Assembly (NCBI GenBank): GCA_016291495.1
Contig: JAEEXI010000005.1
Coordinates: 124,001-188,000, forward strand
DNA length: 64,000 nt
From: Prevotella sp.
GTDB lineage: Bacteria; Bacteroidota; Bacteroidia; Bacteroidales; Bacteroidaceae
Direction of reading: 5' to 3'
Part shown: in pieces, positions 27,356-35,052 of the stretch
How positions within the stretch are numbered: position 1 is the first letter of the stretch
Layout of the letters: each line of letters begins with the position of its first letter
Notes under the pieces: generated by a model
What the model saw: only the letters and a program-made list of their open reading frames with translations
Databases searched by the model: none
What the model was told of the DNA's origin: nothing
Translations under genes and position numbers: made by a program

Positions 27356-28605
27356 ATCTGTTTAAGTATAGGTTCGTATTCGTTTGGGATATGTGTCGTT
27401 TTGATTTTCCATTCCTTAGGGTAGAGGTTGTTGGCGCGGTTGCCAATGTTTTTCGCAGGACCAAGGGGGAAACCTTGGAAGGCGACGTTGACTAATCCGC
27501 GTGGCGTATCTTCTGGCAATACGAGTGCTTCGTGGCGCAAGTACGCCATTGCCTGTTGGTAGGTTAGCTCAACCTGAGGACCATCTACGTGCAGGGCAAT
27601 TGTTCCCAGCTTGGGAATTTTTTGTTCCCAGCCTGGGAATTTTTTGTTCCCAGCCTGGGAATTTTTAGCTTGCTCCTCAGGGACAGAAAGTCCGCTTCCT
27701 TTGCGCAGGACGCATACAAAAAGTCCTTCACCACGCGAGATGCCAGGAATGAAGCGATAGACGGGTTCATGGAATCCTTTGAGAAGTGATCCTGTGATGT
27801 TCCATTCTGGTTTTGTGTTGATTTCCAGTATGTTAGCATCTTCGAAGGTCTCTAATATCCAACGGATGTTCTCCTCGTTCTCCTTTGTATTGAAGGTACA
27901 CGTACTATATATAAGGAGGCCTCCGTCGTTGAGACATGCCCACGCGTCCGTCACAATGTCCCGTTGCAGTTGCCAACACTTTTCTACCTGTTGTGGACTC
28001 CATTCGCGGATGGTAGCCTCGTCTTTACGGAACATCCCTTCACCAGAGCAAGGCACATCACAGAGAATGAGGTCGAATTTCGCTCTCGCTTTACGGTATT
28101 CCTTGGGATAGACATTGGTGACATAATGATTTCTGTAGCCCCACTTTGTCGCGTTCTCGAGCAGAATATTGGCACGATTGCGGATGGGTTCATTGCTATA
28201 AAGCACGCTGTCTTCAGACAATGCAGCACGGAGTAACGTGGATTTGCCCCCTGGGGCGGCACAGAGGTCTAAAGTGAAGAGTGAAGAGTGAAGAGTGAAG
28301 AATTTGCTACCGCCTATGAGTTGACGGATGATTTCGTCCAGGAACATGGAGGAGGCCTCTTGCACATAATAGCAGCCGGCGTGGAAGAGGGGGTCGAATG
28401 TGAAGTTTGGCCGACTCTTCAAGTAATAGGCATTACGACACCAGGGTACAGGCTCTCCCTCAACAGGCAGTCCTGTTTGTTTCTTGGGGTTGAGACGAAT
28501 GCTCACAGGAGTATCCTCGTCAAACGAATGCAAGTATCGTTTGAAGCGTTCATCGCCCATTAATTGATGGGTATATTCTGTGAATGCAACAGGTAAATTC
28601 GTCAT
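27352..28605 (-). CDS. RsmB/RsmF-like RNA m5C methyltransferase with two repeat insertions
   Basis: This 417-residue SAM-dependent cytosine-C5 methyltransferase acts on rRNA or tRNA. The SAM motif I is [11 protein letters not shown], the releasing Cys is in [10 protein letters not shown] and the catalytic Cys is in YSTCTFN. A C-terminal RsmF-type domain follows. It begins the operon with thyA and folA. Two insertions are visible: [13 protein letters not shown] just before motif I (GTGAAGA element, 28274-28314) and a segment at 27602-27667 made of three 22-bp palindromic units. Both stay in frame and avoid the catalytic motifs. The exact RNA target is not determinable. Confidence 0.88.
   Translation of the reverse strand: MTNLPVAFTEYTHQLMGDERFKRYLHSFDEDTPVSIRLNPKKQTGLPVEGEPVPWCRNAYYLKSRPNFTFDPLFHAGCYYVQEASSMFLDEIIRQLIGGSKFFTLHSSLFTLDLCAAPGGKSTLLRAALSEDSVLYSNEPIRNRANILLENATKWGYRNHYVTNVYPKEYRKARAKFDLILCDVPCSGEGMFRKDEATIREWSPQQVEKCWQLQRDIVTDAWACLNDGGLLIYSTCTFNTKENEENIRWILETFEDANILEINTKPEWNITGSLLKGFHEPVYRFIPGISRGEGLFVCVLRKGSGLSVPEEQAKNSQAGNKKFPGWEQKIPKLGTIALHVDGPQVELTYQQAMAYLRHEALVLPEDTPRGLVNVAFQGFPLGPAKNIGNRANNLYPKEWKIKTTHIPNEYEPILKQI
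27602..27667. repeat. Three 22-bp palindromic units read in all three frames
   Basis: Each unit is G + TTCCCAGCCTGGGAA + a T-run, with exact period 22 (starts 27602, 27624, 27646). The 15-bp core is a perfect inverted repeat with 7-bp arms; the first unit has one change. Since 22 is 1 mod 3, the same DNA is translated in three frames on the minus strand ([21 protein letters not shown]) with no stop in any. Confidence 0.93.
28274..28314 (+). repeat. GTGAAGA heptads plus 13-bp end, copy B, inside the methyltransferase gene
   Basis: Four perfect GTGAAGA units, then ATTTGCTACCGCC, identical to copy A. It is antisense to the gene and is translated as [15 protein letters not shown] directly before SAM motif I, where homologues normally have a short loop. 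Confidence 0.88.
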
Positions 28606-28612
28606 TTGCTTG

Positions 28613-28620
28613 CAAAATTA
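28613..28620 (-). promoter_or_regulatory. -7 box for the methyltransferase-thyA-folA operon
   Basis: The minus strand reads TAATTTTG followed by CA, 7 bp before the ATG at 28605. This predicts a leaderless or nearly leaderless mRNA. Confidence 0.6.
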
Positions 28621-28631
28621 AAAAAAAATCT

Positions 28632-28639
28632 GCACCTTT
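28632..28639 (+). promoter_or_regulatory. Probable -7 box for the DUF6249 gene
   Basis: CACCTTTG followed by CA has one mismatch to TAnnTTTG. It is 56 bp before the ATG at 28696 and divergent from the methyltransferase promoter. Confidence 0.45.
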
Positions 28640-28695
28640 GCAACTAATTCACATATTGTAACGTCTAACAAATGAACAAAACAATAAAAACATAG

Positions 28696-29358
28696 ATGAA
28701 TATGAAAAAGGTATTGATTGTTTTAACCTTGATGCTCACACTTGGAATGAGTGTGCAGGCTGCCTCACAGAAACATCGTCATACCCCTCGGGGAACGGAA
28801 CTGGTGGACACGACCAAGCAGACGAGTGGCGTGGATGCCTTCTCAGATACCACATCGATAGACAGCGTTGATAACTATTCTTTTGATGATGAGTGGGATT
28901 CTGACGACCCTGTAGAAGAGGCTATTGGTAAAGTCTTCGAACGGATCTCCGGTGATTCCAAAATGATGACGGGTATGATAATCGCCGTCGTTGCTATCGT
29001 AGTCATCTTCCTGGTGGCCCCTGTGTTGATCCTTCTCCTCATCTTCTATTTCGTCAATAAGAACCGTAAGCAGAAGATGAAGTTGGCACAGATGGCAATG
29101 GAGAAAGGACAGCCGATTCCGGAGAATCTGTTGAATAACCAGCCTGACGAATTGGGTGATGAGTATCAGAAGGGTATGCGCCAGTGTTTCGTAGGTGTGG
29201 GTCTGATGATTTTCCTCTGGTATGCCGCAGGTTCCATCGGATTCGGTATCGGAGCCCTCGTGTTCTGCATTGGATTGGGTAAGGTGTTCGCTGCCAAGTC
29301 GGTTGGCAGGAAAAATCAAGATATTAATAACGATTTAAAACAACAAGATTATGACTAG
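28696..29358 (+). CDS. DUF6249-like membrane protein
   Basis: The 220 residues have a signal-like N-terminus (VLTLMLTLGMSVQAAS), an acidic soluble stretch and a long helix (MIIAVVAIVVIFLVAPVLIL). A basic cytoplasmic segment and two C-terminal helices (CFVGVGLMIFLWYAAGSIGF) follow. This matches the small-membrane-protein family often labelled DUF6249. It overlaps the pspC-like gene by 8 bp, which puts it in a likely envelope-stress module with a sigma factor. The ATG at 28702 is an equally good start. Confidence 0.7.
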   Translation: MNMKKVLIVLTLMLTLGMSVQAASQKHRHTPRGTELVDTTKQTSGVDAFSDTTSIDSVDNYSFDDEWDSDDPVEEAIGKVFERISGDSKMMTGMIIAVVAIVVIFLVAPVLILLLIFYFVNKNRKQKMKLAQMAMEKGQPIPENLLNNQPDELGDEYQKGMRQCFVGVGLMIFLWYAAGSIGFGIGALVFCIGLGKVFAAKSVGRKNQDINNDLKQQDYD

Positions 29359-29551
29359 GAAATTGTATCGTTCAGATGACCGCGTATTAGGTGGTGTCTG
29401 TGCAGGATTCGCAGAGTATATGGACTTTGACCCTGTAGCCGTTCGCTTAGGCTATGCCGCTCTGACGCTGTTTACGGCTTTCGCAGGCATTCCCTTCTAT
29501 ATCGTGGCTTGGATTATCATGCCACCGAAGAACCGTCTGGAAAGTAGATAA
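29351..29551 (+). CDS. PspC-domain protein
   Basis: The 66-residue PspC protein begins KLYRSDDRVLGGVCAGFAEY and has one hydrophobic hairpin (LGYAALTLFTAFAGIPFYIV) ending WIIMPP. In other bacteria PspC senses inner-membrane stress. Its start lies inside the DUF6249 gene and the sigma-factor gene follows 24 bp downstream. Confidence 0.85.
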   Translation: MTRKLYRSDDRVLGGVCAGFAEYMDFDPVAVRLGYAALTLFTAFAGIPFYIVAWIIMPPKNRLESR

Positions 29552-29575
29552 GGTAAAAAGATAAAGGGAAACTAA

Positions 29576-30142
29576 GTGGCATCACTCGCTGACATCTCAT
29601 TAGTCGCGCAGGTGGCTGTATTAGGCAATCGACGGGCTTTCGATGAACTCGTCCGCCGACACCAGTCACCTGTGCGTCGGTTCTTCCTTCATCAGACATT
29701 GGGAGATGAGCAGTTGAGTGATGACTTGGCGCAAGACACGTTTATCAAGGCATATATGAATATCGGTAAGTTCCGGGGACTGGCTTCTTTCCAGACGTGG
29801 CTGATGCGTATTGCCTATAATGTGTTCTATGACTACACAAGAAGAGAAAAGGTAAAAGTGAATAGTGAAAAATTTTCTTCCGATGCTCTATCGGTTGAGG
29901 GTATGGCGGCAGCAAATTCTTCACTTTTCACTCATCACTCTTCACTTAAGATGGACTTGTATTACGCTCTTGCCCTGTTAAAACCTGACGAGCGGACGTG
30001 TATCACGCTGCAACTCATTGACGGCTATGACATTTCCAAGATATCGGAGATAACACAGATCAAGGAGGGAACCGTCAAGTCGCACCTCTCCAGAGGAAAG
30101 GAAAAACTAGCAAACTATTTAAAACAGAATGGATATGGATAA
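29576..30142 (+). CDS. ECF-type RNA polymerase sigma factor with repeat-derived linker
   Basis: The 188-residue sigma-70 family protein starts at GTG. Region 2 is seen in DDLAQDTFIKAYMNIGKF and FQTWLMRIAYNVFYDYTRR, and region 4 in DISKISEITQIKEGTVKSH. The linker between them (about residues 94-125) is longer than usual and is encoded by an 88-bp inverted-repeat element at 29858-29945. The downstream gene overlaps it and encodes a membrane protein that could be its anti-sigma factor. Confidence 0.87.
   Translation: MASLADISLVAQVAVLGNRRAFDELVRRHQSPVRRFFLHQTLGDEQLSDDLAQDTFIKAYMNIGKFRGLASFQTWLMRIAYNVFYDYTRREKVKVNSEKFSSDALSVEGMAAANSSLFTHHSSLKMDLYYALALLKPDERTCITLQLIDGYDISKISEITQIKEGTVKSHLSRGKEKLANYLKQNGYG
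29858..29945. mobile_element. Inverted pair of GTGAAGA/13-bp elements inside the sigma-factor gene, copy C
   Basis: The left end (29858-29884) is two GTGAATA-like heptads followed by a diverged 13-bp end, ATTTTCTTCCGAT. The right end (29905-29945, reversed) is the 13-bp end ATTTGCTGCCGCC with four heptads of the GTGAAGA type. The 13-bp ends face each other across 20 bp. The structure is a palindromic mini-element in frame with the host gene. No transposase is encoded, so mobility is inferred. Confidence 0.7.
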
Positions 30143-30473
30143 ACATGACGAGCAATTGCTGCAACAGTTCTTTAGCGAGGCTGCACAACAGACGATAGAG
30201 GATAACGGTTTCACCGAGCGTGTGATGAACCGTCTACCAAGACGTGTGAAGACCTACACACGACTATGGACGGCTTTCTGTATTACGGTGGCTGCCGTTC
30301 TCTTCACAGTTCTCCACGGATGGGAACTGCTGTTGGTACAGATAGAGGTGTTCCTTCGCACGACAGTTGTAGAGCCACCACATGTCAATCCCATTATGGT
30401 GGTATTTGTGCTGTTCTGTCTGATGATGATTGGTGTCTACGAGTTCCTCAGTTACGAGCGGGTGATTCGATAA
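30129..30473 (+). CDS. DUF5056-like membrane protein, candidate anti-sigma factor
   Basis: The 114 residues have an N-terminal cytoplasmic helix region (DEQLLQQFFSEAAQQTIEDN, then GFTERVMNRLPRR) and two membrane helices. It matches the Bacteroidota DUF5056 pattern. Its start overlaps the sigma-factor stop by 14 bp, so translation is probably coupled. A role as anti-sigma factor is inferred from position and topology. Its 3' end overlaps the convergent porE gene by 26 bp. Confidence 0.72.
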   Translation: MDMDKHDEQLLQQFFSEAAQQTIEDNGFTERVMNRLPRRVKTYTRLWTAFCITVAAVLFTVLHGWELLLVQIEVFLRTTVVEPPHVNPIMVVFVLFCLMMIGVYEFLSYERVIR

Positions 30474-32481
30474 GCTGTCCCTGCTTGTCGAACATACCGT
30501 AAGTAGTACTGGTTACCCTGAACTCTGTACGACGATTCAACTGGTTACAAATCTCTTGTTGTTCTGGTGTGAGCGTTCTGACATATTCCTCTGTCAGAAC
30601 GTCGTTTTCTTTCAGGAAGGTGTACTTCTCCGTCAGTTTTCTGCGTATTTTCTTCGGACTGCCCTTCCCATAGCCCTTAGGTGTTAGGCGGTCTTTCCGT
30701 ATACCTTTGCTGATGAGGTAGTTGATGACAGACTCCGCTCTTCTTTGTGAAAGGCGTATATTATATTCCTCTCCTCCCTTATAGTCACAGTGGGCGGCAA
30801 GCTCGATGGCTACATGCGGATTCTCGTTCAATAGGACAACCAACTTGTCGAGTGCTTCTGTTGACTCAGGACGCAAAGTGGCGCGGTCGAAGTCGTAGAA
30901 GATATTGTCAATCAATACTGGGGCAGTAATACTGGCAAGCGGGAACTGAAGCACGTACTCCTCGGAGTCGGGAGCAGGTTCTACACGCAGTTCTTCCTTG
31001 TGGTTCAGATAACCGGCACAGGTACCTAACAGAACATAGTCGACATTTGGCTTGATTTGCTGTGTGAAGGAACCGTCGCCTTTGACATTAAGTTTCAAAT
31101 TCGTTCCATCATTGCCCACGAGGTAGACAACAGCTTGTGGAAGTTCATAGCCATCCTGTTCATATACCCAGCCCTTGACAGTCTGTATGATTTCTGGATT
31201 CTCAAACGAATAAATATGGTCCCATCCGTGAGCATCGCCACGGTTGGAAGAGAAGAATCCTGTGTTCTTCATTCCCTCGAAGGTCATGCCAAAGTCGTCG
31301 CCATTGGAATTCAAGGGATATCCCGGATGCTCTATCTGCCATCCGAAGGCATTGGGTGAGGCGATGAAGATATCCAGACCACCCATACCCTCATGTCCGT
31401 TACTGGAGAAATACAAATCACCATTGGGACGGAATGTGGGGAACAGTTCATCGCCAGGGGTGTTGATGGGAGCCCCTAAGTTTTCTACGCCACCCATATT
31501 GGTCTCGGAGATACGGACACGCCAGATGTCTTTTCCACCCAGGCCTCCAGGCATGTCGCTGACGAAATACAGCCATTTTCCATCGGGACTGATGGCAGGA
31601 TGGGCAAAGAGGGAGAGTGTGTCACGGGTCAGTTCCAGTACTTGTGCTTTCGTCCAGGCGGCATCGGAGCGTCGTGAGGTGGCAATCTTTGCATATCGGG
31701 GATAGTCGTTGTCAGTCTTACAGACTGTCAGATACATCGTATGTCCGTCAGGAGTCAGACAGCAGGCACCCTCGTCGTCAGCGGAGTTTAGTTCTGAGTC
31801 AATCACTTGTGGACGTTGCCATTTGCCTTGTTCATCCTTCTGCGATACGAAGATGTCACCATTCTTTGTGCCTGTGATGCCACTCAGTTCATCACCTGTC
31901 GCCTCGTTACGGGTAGAGGTGAAGTAAAGACGGTCGTAGGCATCGCCACCTAGACAGGGAGAATACTCAGCACGCCGGGAGTTGAAGATATTTTCTCTCT
32001 TTACCGTATAACGTGAACCCGCCTTCTTCCACTCTGGAGCCTGTTGGGCGGAGCGCAGTCCATTTTGTGCGAGTATCTTGGCAAAAGCAGGGCTCTGTGC
32101 GGCGACGGAGTCGACTAACATGTCGCCAAAAACCTTCGTAGCTTCTTTGTAACTGCCAGCTTTCGACAGTTGCTGGCCTAAATACAACTGGGTCAGCGAA
32201 TCTTGTGTTCCATAGCGGATAGCATTCCGATAGGCAGCAATAGCCCGTTGGGTATAGTTGATGCGACGATAACAGTCAGCCATCTTCAAGGCACGCTGTC
32301 CTCTGAGTTTCCTTTCTTTGACAGGAGTCTGTGCATATGCCCTCTTGTATTGTGTCGCTGCGTCAAAATACTCGCCTAGCGCATAATACTTGTCACCTTT
32401 TTTCATCGCCTGATCGGCACCGCATCCCACAAGGAATACGGCAGTCATTACAATATATAAAAGGTGTAGAGTCTTCTGCAT
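30448..32481 (-). CDS. porE: T9SS component PorE: lipoprotein with TPR, beta-propeller, CRD and OmpA domains
   Basis: The 677 residues start with a lipoprotein signal (FLVGCGADQ). In order they carry TPR repeats (about 25-140), a PD40/WD40-like propeller (HPAISPDGKWLYFVSDMPGG, FPTFRPNGDLYFSSNGHEG), a carboxypeptidase regulatory-like domain (VKGWVYEQDGYELPQAVVY) and a C-terminal OmpA domain (IELAAHCDYKGGEEYNIRLS). This order and length match PorE of Porphyromonas gingivalis, which links T9SS rings to peptidoglycan. It lies 25 bp after topB and may share its transcript. Other OmpA-TPR proteins share parts of this layout. Confidence 0.8.
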   Translation of the reverse strand: MQKTLHLLYIVMTAVFLVGCGADQAMKKGDKYYALGEYFDAATQYKRAYAQTPVKERKLRGQRALKMADCYRRINYTQRAIAAYRNAIRYGTQDSLTQLYLGQQLSKAGSYKEATKVFGDMLVDSVAAQSPAFAKILAQNGLRSAQQAPEWKKAGSRYTVKRENIFNSRRAEYSPCLGGDAYDRLYFTSTRNEATGDELSGITGTKNGDIFVSQKDEQGKWQRPQVIDSELNSADDEGACCLTPDGHTMYLTVCKTDNDYPRYAKIATSRRSDAAWTKAQVLELTRDTLSLFAHPAISPDGKWLYFVSDMPGGLGGKDIWRVRISETNMGGVENLGAPINTPGDELFPTFRPNGDLYFSSNGHEGMGGLDIFIASPNAFGWQIEHPGYPLNSNGDDFGMTFEGMKNTGFFSSNRGDAHGWDHIYSFENPEIIQTVKGWVYEQDGYELPQAVVYLVGNDGTNLKLNVKGDGSFTQQIKPNVDYVLLGTCAGYLNHKEELRVEPAPDSEEYVLQFPLASITAPVLIDNIFYDFDRATLRPESTEALDKLVVLLNENPHVAIELAAHCDYKGGEEYNIRLSQRRAESVINYLISKGIRKDRLTPKGYGKGSPKKIRRKLTEKYTFLKENDVLTEEYVRTLTPEQQEICNQLNRRTEFRVTSTTYGMFDKQGQLIESPARN

Positions 32482-32506
32482 ACGTTTATAATAACGCAGA
32501 TTCCCC

Positions 32507-34384
32507 TTATTTATTGCTTTTCTTCTTCTTTTCTGCCTCGTCAGGAGTAATCGTGATACGACGGTTGGTGGAGTCGGTCATGACATCTTGGACAATAGCT
32601 GTGACCTGTGATTTAAGTTCGTTGATGAACTGTCCTGCATCGTATTGCTGATGTTCAATGTCACGGAGTTTCTTTTCCCAGATACCTGTAAGTTCACAAC
32701 TCTTAAGCAGTTCTTCACGAATAAGGTCAATCAGTTCGATACCAGTAGGCGTAGCAACCAGTCGTTTGCGTTCCCTTTTGATATAATGACGCTTGAAAAG
32801 GGTCTCAATGATGGAGGCTCGGCTGGATGGACGCCCGATGCCGTTTTCTTTCATGGCAGCACGGAGCGTCTCGTCCTCTACAAACTTACCTGCCGTCTCC
32901 ATTGCACGGAGCAGGGTTGCTTCAGTATAGTAGGGAGGGGGCGTTGTCCATTTCTCTGTAAGGGTAGGCAGATGCGCTCCTGTCTCACCCTTGACAAAAG
33001 TAGGCAGTATGCGCTCTTCGTCTTCCTTCTTCTCGGAGGATTCTGAGTTTTCTGAATTGTCAGAGTTATTCGATGCATTCCCTCTGACAACGCGCCATCC
33101 AGGATCAAGAATCTCCTTACCTGTGACTTTAAACTCTATCTCACCCACCTCGCCTAATACTGTTGTCGTTGAGAACTTGCAGTCGGGGAGGAACACACCG
33201 ATGAATCGTCTTGCTACGAGGTCAAAGACTTTTTGTTCGGCATCTGAGAGACCTTGCGGTATAACGCCTGTGGGGATGATGGCGTGGTGGTCGGTGACCT
33301 TTGAAGTGTCGAAGACACGCTTCGACTTCTTCAATGCCTTACCGCCAATAGGTTTGATGTATTCTGCATAGGGGGCAATCCCTCCGAACTTCGTCTGATA
33401 GAGCCCGTTGAGGGTTTGGGGACATTTGGGGTAGATGTCGTCGGAGAGATATTGCGTGTCTACACGCGGATAGGTGGTGTATTTCTTCTCGTAGAGTGAC
33501 TGGATGAGGTTCAACGTCATCTCTGCAGAGTAACCGAACTTACGGTTGCAGTCTACCTGCAGGGAGGTGAGATCATAGAGTTGGGGAGGCTGTTCCTTGC
33601 CTTCTTTCTTCTCTACCTTAGTGACAGTAAACGGTTTCCCCTCGATGGTAGCGAAAGCTTGTTCTCCTTCCTCTTTGGAGGAGAATTTCCCTTTGGTTGC
33701 TGTAAAGGTCGTATCACGATAAACAGTGGCAAGCACCCAGTAGGGCTCAGACTTGAAGTTGTCTATTTCCTTCTGGCGGTTGACAATCAAGGCAAGGGTA
33801 GGAGTTTGTACACGACCAATGGAGAGAACTTGTCGGTTCTGTCCATACTTGAGAGTGTAAAGTCGGGTGGCGTTCATGCCTAATAGCCAGTCACCGATAG
33901 CACGACTCAGTCCTGCCAAATACAGAGGTTGGTAGTCCTGCTGGTCTTTGAGGTTCTGGAAACCTTCTCGAATGGCTTCATCTGTCATGGAAGATATCCA
34001 CAAGCGACTGACGGGACATTTGGCTCCGGCTTTCTGCATGACCCAGCGCTGGATCAGTTCTCCTTCCTGTCCAGCATCACCGCAGTTGACGATGCGCTCA
34101 GCCTTCTGCATGAGCCCTTCGATAATGGAAAATTGCTTTTTAATGCTTGGCTGGTCAATGAGCTTGATGCCGAAACGCTCAGGTATCATGGGTAATGCTG
34201 TCAAGCTCCACGACTTCCACATCGGGGTGTAGTCGTGGGGCTCTTTTAATGTACACAGATGACCGAATGTCCATGTCACCTGAAAACCGTTACCTTCCAT
34301 GTAGCCATCGTGTGCGGAAGTTGCACCAATGATACGGGCGATGTCCTTTGCTACACTGGGTTTCTCAGCGATACATACTATCAT
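32507..34384 (-). CDS. topB: DNA topoisomerase III
   Basis: The 625-residue type IA topoisomerase has an N-terminal Toprim domain (MIVCIAEKPSVAKDIARIIG, NCGDAGQEGELIQRW) and the catalytic Tyr in KYTTYPRVDTQYL. C-terminal lysine-rich residues follow. It relaxes or decatenates single-stranded intermediates. An acidic 9-bp-periodic segment (NSD/NSE/SSE units, about residues 438-450) is an in-frame low-complexity insert. Nothing nearby suggests a plasmid or conjugative origin. Confidence 0.92.
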   Translation of the reverse strand: MIVCIAEKPSVAKDIARIIGATSAHDGYMEGNGFQVTWTFGHLCTLKEPHDYTPMWKSWSLTALPMIPERFGIKLIDQPSIKKQFSIIEGLMQKAERIVNCGDAGQEGELIQRWVMQKAGAKCPVSRLWISSMTDEAIREGFQNLKDQQDYQPLYLAGLSRAIGDWLLGMNATRLYTLKYGQNRQVLSIGRVQTPTLALIVNRQKEIDNFKSEPYWVLATVYRDTTFTATKGKFSSKEEGEQAFATIEGKPFTVTKVEKKEGKEQPPQLYDLTSLQVDCNRKFGYSAEMTLNLIQSLYEKKYTTYPRVDTQYLSDDIYPKCPQTLNGLYQTKFGGIAPYAEYIKPIGGKALKKSKRVFDTSKVTDHHAIIPTGVIPQGLSDAEQKVFDLVARRFIGVFLPDCKFSTTTVLGEVGEIEFKVTGKEILDPGWRVVRGNASNNSDNSENSESSEKKEDEERILPTFVKGETGAHLPTLTEKWTTPPPYYTEATLLRAMETAGKFVEDETLRAAMKENGIGRPSSRASIIETLFKRHYIKRERKRLVATPTGIELIDLIREELLKSCELTGIWEKKLRDIEHQQYDAGQFINELKSQVTAIVQDVMTDSTNRRITITPDEAEKKKKSNK

Positions 34385-34392
34385 ATAGGGTG

Positions 34393-34400
34393 CAAAGGTA
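34393..34400 (-). promoter_or_regulatory. -7 box for topB
   Basis: The minus strand reads TACCTTTG followed by CA, 8 bp before the topB ATG. The mRNA would be nearly leaderless. Confidence 0.6.
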
Positions 34401-34411
34401 CTAAAAAATAT

Positions 34412-35050
34412 TTAGTATCCTAAGTTTTCACCCACTAAAATCACGATGATACGACCAGGTTTGCTGGAGTTTCGCAAGAAGTGGACGTAATTACAGATGC
34501 TTTGTGGCGAATTGCAGTTGTGACATTGCCCGTCCGTCTGACATGGGGTCTTGATATCGAAACGGGCAGCGTTGATAGGACTTGCCGTACTCCTTGCTCT
34601 CTTCAAGGCTGCTTCCACATCCTGTGCAACCTTATTCATGCCTACTACGAAGATGACGTGCTGGGGGCCCCATGTAATGGCTGCTACCCGGTTACCGTTC
34701 CCGTCGATATTGACGATGACTCCGTCTTCAGAGATGGCATTGGCAGACGACAGGTAGTAGTCGGCATGGAAGGCACGGTAGTACATCTCCTGTTTCTCCT
34801 CAGGAGTATCCACTAAGTCACGATCCCACACATCGAGCGTACCACGTTCTTTCAGTAGCAGTGGGATACCCATATCTCTGATAGTCATCGTACCACCCCA
34901 TGTGACACTGCTCCCATCTGGAATTAGTTCATTAACTTTCTTTTTAGCCTCTGCGGCTGATGCACAATAAAATGCTTCGAAATGGCGACGTTCCAGATTC
35001 TTGACCATTTTTTCGCCTAACCGTTGGTTACGCTGTTCTGTTGGTGTCAT
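34412..35050 (-). CDS. LUD-domain (LutC-like) protein
   Basis: The 212-residue LUD domain protein has SSVTWGGTMTIRDMGI in the N-terminal half and CQTDGQCHNCNSPQSICNY, a Cys-rich stretch, near the end. LutC/LUD proteins take part in L-lactate oxidation with LutA and LutB, which are absent here. It follows cydB by 2 bp as the last gene of the cytochrome bd operon. A link between lactate or another donor and the quinol oxidase is plausible but unproven. Confidence 0.8.
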   Translation of the reverse strand: MTPTEQRNQRLGEKMVKNLERRHFEAFYCASAAEAKKKVNELIPDGSSVTWGGTMTIRDMGIPLLLKERGTLDVWDRDLVDTPEEKQEMYYRAFHADYYLSSANAISEDGVIVNIDGNGNRVAAITWGPQHVIFVVGMNKVAQDVEAALKRARSTASPINAARFDIKTPCQTDGQCHNCNSPQSICNYVHFLRNSSKPGRIIVILVGENLGY

Positions 35051-35052
35051 AA

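Noticed and set aside
27602..27667. CRISPR-like repeats or an intergenic terminator cluster
   Set aside because: Repeats are directly adjacent at 22-bp period and lie inside an intact coding frame.
33037..33085. Heptad array in topB
   Set aside because: The periodicity is 9 bp and codon-aligned (Asn/Ser-Ser-Asp/Glu units), so it is ordinary peptide repeat expansion rather than the 7/8-bp class.
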